A stretch of 64,000 bases of DNA, taken from Osmia lignaria lignaria (lineage: Eukaryota > Arthropoda > Insecta > Hymenoptera > Megachilidae). Below the pieces are notes generated by a model. That model was not told where the DNA came from. It did not search any database and saw only the letters and a list, made by a program, of their open reading frames with translations. Positions 52,304-63,245 of this stretch are shown here, piece after piece. The position numbers and the translations under genes were made by a program. The first letter of the stretch is position 1. Each line of letters starts with the position of its first letter. Location: the NCBI RefSeq assembly GCF_051020975.1, contig NW_027478162.1:18228001-18292000 (forward strand), read 5' to 3'.

Positions 52304-52622
52304 TGATCAGATGCGTAGTTCTCGAGATATATCAAGGTATTTAAAAGTTCCGAAGCCGCACCAACATAATAGAGATACAGAAACAGCGTGGCCCCTTTCT
52401 TTGAGATATCTCTGCATTATTGCGAGCTGCAAATGCCACTTCCAGCTTAGCTGTGCAGAAGAACAACAAGAAGAAGCAATATCTCGAAATATGTCCGTCA
52501 GGCCCCTTCCCTTGAGATATATCTGCAAATATCTCGGAAACGAAGCGAGCTATGGCGAAATGTTAAGAAACCTTTTTTGTAGAGAATTATGTTTCCTACA
52601 ATTTATGTTCTATGATATTTTT
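52304..52622. repeat. 319-bp monomer (GCAATATCTC form, GATATATC right end)
   Basis: Resembles 39436 in its left and middle parts (AACAGCGTGG, GCATTATT) but has GATATATC and TTAAGAAACC at the right end, so it is a recombined relative. Confidence 0.95.
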
Positions 52623-53588
52623 TGATCAGAAGCGTAGTTTTCGAGATATATCGAGATATTTAAAAGTTCCGAAGCCGCACCAACATAATAGAGATACAGA
52701 AACACCGTGGCCCCTTTCGTTGAGATAACTCTGCACTAGTGCGAGCCGCAAATGCCACTTCCAGCTTAGCTGTGCAGAAGAAGAACAACAAGAAGAAGAA
52801 ATATCTCGAAATATGTCCGTCAGGCCCCTTCCCTTGAGATAAATCTGCAAATATCTCGGAAACGAAGCGAGCTATGGCAAAATGTTTAGAGACCTTTTTT
52901 GTAGAGAATTAAGTTTCCTACTTTTTATGTTCTATGATATTTTTTGATCAGATGCGTAGTTCTCGAGATATATCAAGATATTTAAAAGTTCCGAAGCCGC
53001 ACCAACATAATAGAGATACAGAAACACCGTGGCCCCTTTCTTTGAGATAACTCTGCACTATTGCGAGCTGCAAATGCCACTTCCAGCTTAGCTGTGCAGA
53101 AGAAGAACAACAAGAAGAAGAAATATCTGGAAATATGTCCGTCAGGCCCCTTCCCTTGAGATAAATCTGCAAATATCTCGGAAACGAAGCGAGCTATGGC
53201 AAAATGTTGAGAGACCTTTTTTGTAGAGAATTAAGTTTCCTACTATTTATGTTCTATGATATTTTTGGATCAGATGCGTAGTTCTCGAGATATATCAAGA
53301 TATTTAAGAGTTCCGAAGCCGCACCAACATAATAGAGATACAGAAACACCGTGGCCCCTTTCTTTGAGATAACTCTGCACTAGAGCGAGCCGCAAATGCC
53401 ACTTCCAGCTTAGCTGTGCAGAAGAAGAACAACAAGAAGAAGAAATATCTCGAAATATGTCCGTCAGGCCACTTCCCTTGAGATAAATCTGCAAATATCT
53501 CGGAAACGAAGCGAGCTATGGCAAAATGTTAAGAGACCTTTTTTGTAGAGAATTATGTTTCCTACTTTTTATGTTCTATGATATTTTT

Positions 53589-55615
53589 TGATCAGACGCG
53601 TAGCTCTCGAGATATATCAAGATATTTAAAAGTTCCGAAGCCGCACCAACATAATAGAGATACAGAAACAGCGTGGCCCCTTTCTTTGAGATATCTCTGC
53701 ACTATTGCGAGCTGCAAATGCCACTTCCAGCTTAGCTGCGCAGAAGAAGAACAACAAGAAGAAGAAATATCTCGAAATATGTCCGTCAGGCCCCTTCCCT
53801 TGAGATAAATCTGCAAATATCTCGGAAACGAAGCGAGCTATGGCAAAATGTTAAGAGACCTTATTTGCAGAGAATTAAGTTTCCTACTTTTTATGTTCTA
53901 TGATATTTTTTGATCAGATGCGTAGTTCTCGAGATATATCAAGATATTTAAAAGTTCCGAAACCGCACCAACATAATAGAGATGCAGAAACACCGTGGCC
54001 CCTTTCTTTGAGATAACTCTGCACTAGTGCGAGCCGCAAATGCCACTTCCAGCTTAGCTGTGCAGAAGAAGAACAACAAGAAGAAGAAATATCTCGAAAT
54101 ATGTCCGTCAGGCCCCTTCCCTTGAGATAAATCTGCAAATATCTCGGAAACGAAGCGAGCTATGGCAAAATGTTAAGAGACCTTTTTTGTAGAGAATTAA
54201 GTTTCCTACTTTTTATCTTCTATGATATTTTTTGATCAGATGCGTAGTTCTCGAGATATATTAAGATATTTAAAAGTTCCGAAGCCGCACCAACATAATA
54301 GAGATACAGAAACACCGTGGCCCCTTTCTTTGAGATAACTCTGCACTATTGCGAGCTGTAAATGCCACTTCCAGCTTAGCTGTGCAGAAGAAGAACAACA
54401 AGAAGAAGAAATATCTGGAAATATGTCCGTCAGGCCCCTTCCCTTGAGATAAATCTGCAAATATCTCGGAAACGAAGCGAGCTATGGCAAAATGTTGAGA
54501 GACCTTTTTTGTAGAGAATTAAGTTTCCTACTATTTATGTTCCATGATATTTTTGGATCAGATGCGTAGTTCTCGAGATATATCAAGATATTTAAGAGTT
54601 CCGAAGCCGCACCAACATAATAGAGATACAGAAACACCGTGGCCCCTTTCTTTGAGATAACTCTGCACTAGAGCGAGCCGCAAATGCCACTTCCAGCTTA
54701 GCTGTGCAGAAGAAGAACAACAAGAAGAAGAAATATCTCGAAATATGTCCGTCAGGCCCCTTCCCTTGAGATAAATCTGCAAATATCTCGGAAACGAAGC
54801 GAGCTATGGCGAAATGTTAAGAGACCTTTTTTGTAGAGAATTAAGTTTCCTACTTTTTATGTTCTATGATATTTTTTGATCAGATGCGTAGTTCTCGAGA
54901 TATATCAAGATATTTAAAAGTTCCGAAGCCGCACCAACATAATAGAGATACAGAAACACCGTGGCCCCTTTCTTTGAGATAACTCTGCACTAGTGCGAGC
55001 CGCAAATGCCACTTCCAGCTTAGCTGTGCAGAAGAAGAACAACAAGAAGAAGAAATATCTCGAAATATGTCCGTCATGCCCCTTCCCTTGAGATAAATCT
55101 GCAAATATCTCGGAAACGAAGCGAGCTATGGCAAAATGTTAAGAGACCTTTTTTGTAGAGAATTAAGTTTCCTACTTTTTATGTTCTATGATATTTTTTG
55201 ATGAGATGCGTAGATCTCGAGATATATCAAGATATTTAAAAGTTCCGAAGCCGCACCAACATAATAGAGATACAGAAACACCGTGGCCCCTTTCTTTGAG
55301 ATAACTCTGCACTATTGCGAGCTGCAAATGCCACTTCCAGCTTAGCTGTGCAGAGGAAGAACAACAAGAAGAAGAAATATCTCGAAATATGTCCGTCAGG
55401 CCCCTTCCCTTGAGATAAATCTGCAAATATCTCGGAAACGAAGCGAGCTATGGCAAAATGTTAAGAGACCTTTTTTGTAGAGAATTAAGTTTCCTACTTT
55501 TTATGTTCTATGATATTTTTTGATCAGATGCGTAGTTCTCGAGATATATCAAGATATTTAAAAGTTCCGAAGCCGCACCAACATAATAGAGATACAGAAA
55601 CACCGTGGCCCCTTT
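53589..55615. repeat. Segmental duplication D, copy 2 with one inserted monomer
   Basis: Same marker order as 49406-51110, with the extra monomer 54555-54876 between the third and fourth members. The inserted unit shares TTTAAGAGTTCC and CTAGAGCGAG with the monomer at 53267, just upstream of this block. A short-range exchange could have supplied it. Confidence 0.87.
55199..55520. repeat. Monomer with BclI lost and BglII gained (copy 2)
   Basis: Carries the same two left-end substitutions as 50694-51015, 4505 bp upstream, as part of segmental duplication D. I saw this combination nowhere else in the window. Confidence 0.9.
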
Positions 55616-55842
55616 CTTTGAGATAACTCTGCACTATTGCGAGCTGTAAATGCCACTTCCAGCTTAGCTGTGCAGAAGAAGAACAACAAGAAGAAGAAAT
55701 ATCTGGAAATATGTCCGTCAGGCCCCTTCCCTTGAGATAAATCTGCAAATATCTCGGAAACGAAGCGAGCTATGGCAAAATGTTGAGAGACCTTTTTTGT
55801 AGAGAATTAAGTTTCCTACTATTTATGTTCCATGATATTTTT

Positions 55843-56486
55843 GGATCAGATGCGTAGTTCTCGAGATATATCAAGATATTTAAGAGTTCCGAAGCCGCAC
55901 CAACATAATAGAGATACAGAAACACCGTGGCCCCTTTCTTTGAGATAACTCTGCACGGTTGCGAGCTGGAAATGCCACTTCCAGTTTAGCTGTGCAGAAG
56001 AAGAACAACAAGAAGAAGAAATATCTCGAAATATGTCCATCAGGACCCTTCCCTTGAGATAAATCTGCAAATATCTCGGAAACGAAGCGAGCTATGGCAA
56101 AATGTTAAGAGACCTTTTCTGTAGAGAATAATGTTTCCTACAATTTACGTTCTATGATATTTTTTGATCAGAAGCGTAGTTTTCGAGATATATCGAGATA
56201 TTTAAAAGTTCCGAAGCCGCACCAACATAATAGAGATACAGAAACACCGTGGCCCCTTTCTTTGAGATAACTCTGCACGGTTGCGAGCTGGAAATGCCAC
56301 TTCCAGTTTAGCTGTGCAGAAGAAGAACAACAAGAAGAAGAAATATCTCGAAATATGTCCATCAGGACCCTTCCCTTGAGATAAATCTGCAAATATCTCG
56401 GAAACGAAGCGAGCGATGGCAAAATGTTAAGAGACCTTTTTTGTAGAGAATAATGTTTCCTACAATTTACGTTCTATGATATTTTT
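55843..56486. repeat. Adjacent pair of related monomers with CACGGTTGCG
   Basis: The monomers at 55843 and 56165 share CACGGTTGCGAGCTGG, GTCCATCAGGACCC and the end sequence GAATAATG. This indicates a local duplication of a single unit. A relative with CACGATTGCG lies at 57772. These bring back the CTGGAA subfamily, which I did not see between about 20.8 and 55.8 kb. Confidence 0.8.
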
Positions 56487-59400
56487 TGATCAGAAGCGTA
56501 GTTTTCGAGATATATCGAGATATTTAAAAGTTCCGAAGCCGCACCAACATAATAGAGATACAGAAACACCGTGGCCCCTTTCTTTGAGATAACTCTGCAC
56601 TATTGCGACCTGCAAATGCCACTTCCAGCTCAGCTGTGCAGAAGAAGAACAACAAGAAGAAGAAATATCTCGAAATATGTCCGTCAGGCCCCTTCCCTTG
56701 AGATAAATCTGCAAATATCTCGGAAACGAAGCGAGCTATGGCAAAATGTTAAGAGACCTTTTTTGTAGAGAATTAAGTTTCCTACTTTTTATGTTCTATG
56801 ATATTTTTTGATCAGATGCGTAGTTCTCGAGATATATCAAGATATTTAAAAGTTCCGAAGCCGCACCAACATAATAGAGATACAGAAACAGCGTGGCCCC
56901 TTTCTTTGAGATATCTCTGCATTATTGCGAGCTGCAAATGCCACTTCCAGCTTAGCTGTGCAGAAGAACAACAAGAAGAAGCAATATCTCGAAATATGTC
57001 CGTCAGGCCCCTTCCCTTGAGATAAATCTGCAAATATCTCGGAAACGAAGAGAGCTATGGCAAAATGTTAAGAGACCTTTTTTGTAGAGAATTAAGTTTC
57101 CTACTTTTTATGTTCTATGATATTTTTTGATCTGATGCGTAGTTCTCGAGATATATCAAGATATTTAAAAGTTCCGAAGCCGCACCAACATAATAGAGAT
57201 ACAGAAACACCGTGGCCCCTTTCTTTGAGATAACTCTGCACTATTGCGAGCTGTAAATGCCACTTCCAGCTTAGCTGTGCAGAAGAAGAACAACAAGAAG
57301 AAGAAATATCTCGAAATATGTCCGTCAGGCCCCTTCCCTTGAGATATATCTGCAAATATCTCGGAAACGAAGCGAGCTATGGCGAAATGTTAAGAGACCT
57401 TTTTTGTAGAGAATTATGTTTCCTACAATTTATGTTCTATGATATTTTTTGATCAGAAGCGTAGTTCTCGAGATATATCAAGATATTTAAAAGTTCCGAA
57501 GCCGCACCAACATAATAGAGATACAGAAACACCGTGGCCCCTTTCTTTGAGATAACTCTGCACTATTGCGAGCTGCAAATGCCACTTCCAGCTTAGCTGT
57601 GCAGAAGAAGAACAACAAGAAGAAGAAATATCTGGAAATATGTCCGTCAGGCCCCTTCCCTTGAGATAAATCTGCAAATATCTCGGAAACGAAGCGAGCT
57701 ATGGCAAAATGTTGAGAGACCTTTTTTGTAGAGAATTAAGTTTCCTACTATTTATGTTCTATGATATTTTTGGATCAGAGGCGTAGTTCTCGAGATATAT
57801 CAAGATATTTAAAAGTTCCGAAGCCGCACCAACATAATAGAGATACAGAAACAACGTGGCCCCGTTCTTTGAGATAACTCTGCACGATTGCGAGCTGGAA
57901 ATGCCACTTCCAGTTTAGCTGTGCAGAAGAAGAACAACAAGAAGAAGAAATATCTCGAAATATGTCCATCAGGACCCTTCCCTTGAGATAAATCTGCAAA
58001 TATCTCGGAAACGAAGCGAGCTATGGCAAAATGTTAAGAGACCTTTTTTGTGGAGAATAATGTTTCCTACAATTTACGTTCTATGATATTTTTTGATCAG
58101 AGGCGTAGTTCTCGAGATATATCAAGATATTTAAAAGTTCCGAAGCCGCACCAACATAATAGAGATACAGAAACACCGTGGCCCCTTTCTTTGAGATACC
58201 TCTGCACTATTGCGACCTGCAAATGCCACTTCCAGCTCAGCTGTGCAGAAGAAGAACAACAAGAAGAAGAAATATCTCGAAATATGTCCGTCAGGCCCCT
58301 TCCCTTGAGATAAATCTGCAAATATCTCGGAAACGAAGCGAGCTATGGCAAAATGTTAAGAGACCTTTTTTGTAGAGAATTACGTTTCCTACTTTTTATG
58401 TTCTATGATATTTTTTGATCAGATGCGTAGTTCTCGAGATATATCAAGATATTTAAAAGTTCCGAAGCCGCACCAACATAATAGAGATACAGAAACACCG
58501 TGGCCCCTTTCTTTGAGATAACTCTGCACTATTGCGAGCTGCAAATGCCACTTCCAGCTTAGCTGTGCAGAGGAAGAACAACAAGAAGAAGAAGTATCTC
58601 GAAATATGTCCGTCAGGCCCGTTCCTTTGAGCTGAATCTGCAAATATCTCGGAAACGAAGCGAGCTATGGCAAAATGTTAAGAGACGTTTTTTGTAGAGA
58701 ATTATGTTTCCTACAATTTATGTTCTATGATATTTTTTGATCAGATGCGTAGTTCTCGAGATATATCAAGATATTTAAAAGTTCCGAAGCCGCACCAACA
58801 TAATAGAGATACAGAAACACCGTGGCCCCTTTCTTTGGGATAACTCTGCACTATTGCGAGCTGGAAATGCCACTTCCAGGTTAGCTGTGCAGAAGAAGAA
58901 CAACAAGAAGAAGAAATATCTCGGAATATGTCCGTCAGGCCCCTTCCCTTGAGATATATCTGCAAATATCTCGGAAACGATGCCAGCTATGGGAAAATGT
59001 TAAGAGACCTTTTTTGTAGAAAATTAAGTTTCCTACAATTTATGTTCTATGATATTTTTTGATCAGAAGCGTAGTTTTCGAGATATATCGAGATATTTAA
59101 AAGTTCCGAAGCCGCACCAACATAATAGAGATACAGAAACACCGTGGCCCCTTTCTTTCAGATAACTATGCACTATTGCGAGCTGCAAATGCCACTTCCA
59201 GCTTAGCTGTGCAGAAGAAGAACAACAAGAAGAAGAAATATCTCGAAATATGTCCGTCAGGCCCCTTACCATGAGATAAATCTGCAAATATCTCGGAAAC
59301 GAAGCGAGCTATGGCAAAATGTTAAGAGACCTTTTTTGTAGAGAATTAAGTTTCCTACTTTTTATCTTCTATGATATTTTCTGATCAGATTCGTAGTTCT

Positions 59401-61313
59401 CGAGATATATCAAGATATTTAAAAGTTCCGAAGCCGCACCAACATAATAGAGATACAGAAACACCGTGGCCCCTCTCTTTGAGATAACTCTGCACAATTG
59501 CGAGCTGCAAATGCCACTTCCAGCTTAGCTGTGCAGGAGAAGAACAACAAGAAGAAGAAATATCTCGAAATATGTCCGTCAGGACCCTTCCCTTGAGATA
59601 AATCGGCAAGTATCTCGGAAACGAAGCGAGCTATGGCAAAATGTTAAGAGACCTTTTTTGTAGACAATTATGTTTCCTACAATTTATGTTCTATGATATT
59701 TTTTGATCAGATGCGTAGTTCTCGAGATATATCAAGATATTTAAAAGTTCCGAAGCCGCACCAACATAATAGAGATACAGAAACACCGTGGCCCCTTTCT
59801 TTGAGATAACTCTGCACTATTGCGAGCTGCAAATGCCACTTCCAGCTTAGCTGTGCAGAGGAAGAACAACAAGAAGAAGAAATATCTCGAAATATGTCCG
59901 TCAGGCCAGTTCCTTTGAGCTGAATCTGCAAATATCTCGGAAACGAAGCGAGGTATGGCAAAATGTTTAGAGACGTTTTTTGTAGAGAATTATGTTTCCT
60001 ACAATTTATGTTCTATGATATTTTTTGATCAGAAGCGTAGTTTTCGAGATATATCGAGATATTTAAAAGTTCCGAAGCCGCACCAACATAATAGAGATAC
60101 AGAAACACCGTGGCCCCTTTCTTTGAGATAGCTATGCACTATTGCGAGCTGCAAATGCCACTTCCAGCTTAGCTGTGCAGAAGAAGAACAACAAGAAGAA
60201 GAAATATCTGGAAATATGTCCGTCAGGCCCCTTACCTTGAGATAAATCTGCAAATATCTCGGAAACGAAGCGAGCTATGGCAAAATGTTAAGAGACCTTT
60301 TTTGTAGAGAATTAAGTTTCCTACTTTTTATCTTCTATGATATTTTCTGATCAGATGCGTAGTTCTCGAGATATATCAAGATATTTAAAAGTTCCGAAGC
60401 CGCACCAACATAATAGAGATACAGAAACACCGTGGCCCCTCTCTTTGAGATAACTCTGCACTATTGCGAGCTGCAAATGCCACTTCCAGCTTAGCTGTGC
60501 AGAAGAGGAACAACAAGAAGAAGAAATATCTCGAAATATGTCCGTCAGGACCCTTCCCTTGAGATAAATCGGCAAGTATCTCGGAAACGAAGCGAGCTAT
60601 GGCAAAATGTTAAGAGACCTTTTTTGTAGACAATTATGTTTCCTACAATTTATGTTCTATGATATTTTTTGATCAGATGCGTAGTTCTCGAGATATATCA
60701 AGATATTTAAAAGTTCCGAAGCCGCACCAACATAATAGAGATACAGAAACACCGTGGCCCCTCTCTTTGAGATAACTCTGCACTATTGCGAGCTGGAAAT
60801 GCCACGTCCAGTTTAGCTGTGCAGAAGAAGAACAACAAGAAGAAGAAATATCTCGAAATATGTCCGTCAGGCCCCTTACCATGAGATAAATCTGCAAATA
60901 TCTCGGAAACGAAGCGAGCTATGGCAAAATGTTAAGAGACCTTTTTTGTAGAGAATTAAGTTTCCTACTTTTTATCTTCTATGATATTTTCTGATCAGAT
61001 TCGTAGTTCTCGAGATATATCAAGATATTTAAAAGTTCCGAAGCCGCACGAACATAATAGAGATACAGAAACACCGTGGCCCCTTTCTTTCAGATAACTA
61101 TGCACTATTGCGAGCTGCAAATGCCACTTCCAGCTTAGCTGTGCAGAAGAAGAACAACAAGAAGAAGAAATATCTCGAAATATGTCCGTCAGGCCCCTTA
61201 CCATGAGATAAATCTGCAAATATCTCGGAAACGAAGCGAGCTATGGCAAAATGTTAAGAGACCTTTTTTGTAGAGAATTAAGTTTCCTACTTTTTATCTT
61301 CTATGATATTTTC
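56487..61313. repeat. Zone 7 mosaic: monomers with TTACC and GGCAAG variants
   Basis: Fifteen monomers, one of 319 bp. Distinctive variants are CCCCTTACCATGAG (59060, 60670, 60992), AATCGGCAAGTATC (59382, 60348), TTCAGATAACTATGC and GATTCGTAG. The pairs 59382/60348 and 60670/60992 suggest small-scale block copying, but no single period covers the zone. No genes are seen. Confidence 0.75.
56809..57127. repeat. 319-bp monomer (GCAATATCTC form)
   Basis: Last deletion monomer in the window, closely like 39436. The unit after it is of the GATCTGATGCG type, as is the unit after 39755. Confidence 0.95.
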
Positions 61314-63245
61314 TGATCAGATTCGTAGTTCTCGAGATATATCAAGATATTTAAAAGTTCCGAAGCCGCACCAACATAATAGAGATACAGAAACACCGTG
61401 GCCCCTCTCTTTGAGATAACTCTGCACAATTGCGAGCTGCAAATGCCACTTCCAGCTTAGCTGTGCAGAAGAAGAACAACAAGAAGAAGAAATATCTCGA
61501 AATATGTCCGTCAGGCCAGTTCCTTTGAGCTGAATCTGCAAATATCTCGGAAACGAAGCGAGCTATGGCAAAATGTTAAGAGACGTTTTTTGTAGAGAAT
61601 TATGTTTCCTACAATTTATGTTCTATGATATTTTTTGATCAGAAGCGTAGTTCTCGAGATATATCAAGATATTTAAAAGTTCCGAAGCCGCACCAACATA
61701 ATAGGGATACAGAAACACCGTGGCCCCGTTCTTTGAGATAACTCTACACTAGTGCGAGCCGCAAATGTCACTTCCAGCTTAGCTGTGCAGAAGAAGAACA
61801 ACAAGAAGAAGAAATATCTCGAAATATGTCCGTCAGGCCCCTTCCCTTGAGATAAATATGCAAATATCTCGGAAACGAAGCGAGCTATGGCAAAATGTTA
61901 AGCGACCTTTTTTGTAGAGAATTAAGTTTCCTACTTTTTATGTTCTATGATATTTTTTGATCAGATGCGTAGTTTTCGAGATATATCGAGATATTTAAAA
62001 GTTCCGAAGCCGCACCAACATAATAGAGATACAGAAACACCGTGGCCCCTTTCGTTGAGATAACTCTGCACTAGTGCGAGCCGCAAATGCCACTTCCAGC
62101 TTAGCTGTGCAGAAGAAGAACAACAAGAAGAAGAAATATCTCGAAATATGTCCGTCAGGCCCCTTCCCTTGAGATATATCTGCAAATATCTCGGAAACGA
62201 AGCGAGCTATGGCAAAATGTTAAGAGACCTTTTTTGTAGAGAATTAAGTTTCCTACTTTGTATGTTCTATGATATTTTTTGATCAGACGCGTAGTTCTCG
62301 AGATATATCAAGATATTTAAAAGTTCCGAAGCCGCACCAACATAATAGAGATACAGAAACACCGTGGCCCCTTTCTTTGAGATATCTCTGCACTATTGCG
62401 AGCTGCAAATGCCACTTCCAGCTTAGCTGCGCAGAAGAAGAACAACAAGAAGAAGAAATATCTCGAAATATGTCCGTCAGGCCCCTTCCCTTGAGATATA
62501 TCTGCAAATATCTCGGAAACGAAGCGAGCTATGGCAAAATATTAAGAGACCTTTTTTGTAGAGAATTATGCTTCCTACAATTTATGTTCTATGATATTTT
62601 TTGATCAGATGCGTAGTTCTCGAGATATATCAAGATATTTAAAAGTTCCGAAGCCGCACCAACATAATAGAGATACAGAAACACCGTGGCCCCTTTCTTT
62701 GAGATAACTCTGCACTATTGCGAGCTGCAAATGCCACTTCCAGCTTAGCTGTGCAGAGGAAGAACAACAAGAAGAAGAAATATCTCGAAATATGTCCGTC
62801 AGGCCCCTTCCCTTGAGATAAATCTGCAAATATCTCGGAAACGAAGCGAGCTATGGCAAAATGTTAAGAGACCTTTTTTGTAGAGCATTAAGTTTCCCAC
62901 TTTTTATGTTCTATGATATTTTTCGATCAGAGGCGTAGTTCTCGAGATATATCAAGATATTTAAAAGTTCCGAAGCCGCACAAACATAATAGAGATACAG
63001 AAACACCGTGGCCCCTTTCTTTGAGATAACTATGCACTATTGCGAGCTGCAAATGCCACTTCCAGCTTAGCTGTGCAGAAGAAGAACAACAAGAAGAAGA
63101 AATATCTCGAAATATGTCCGTCAGGCCCCTTACCATGAGATAAATCTGCAAATATCTCGGAAACGAAGCGAGCTATGGCAAAATGTTAAGAGACCTTTTT
63201 TGTAGAGAATTAAGTTTCCTACTTTTTATCTTCTATGATATTTTC
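61314..63245. repeat. Terminal six-monomer unit, copy 1 (1932 bp)
   Basis: Starts with a GATTCGTAG plus GCACAATTGCG monomer, followed by one with CCCCGTTCTTTGAG, AATGTCACTTCC, GATAAATATGC and AAGCGACC. The same series resumes at 63246. One difference I noticed is CTCTACAC at about 61741 against CTCTGCAC at about 63673. Confidence 0.85.

Noticed and set aside
52293..62604. Longer plus-strand frames of 110-111 codons at 52293-52625 and 62269-62604
   Set aside because: Two independent stop-removing variants (GATATCTC and GATATATC) happen to lie in the same monomer. There is no domain and no conservation in neighbours.
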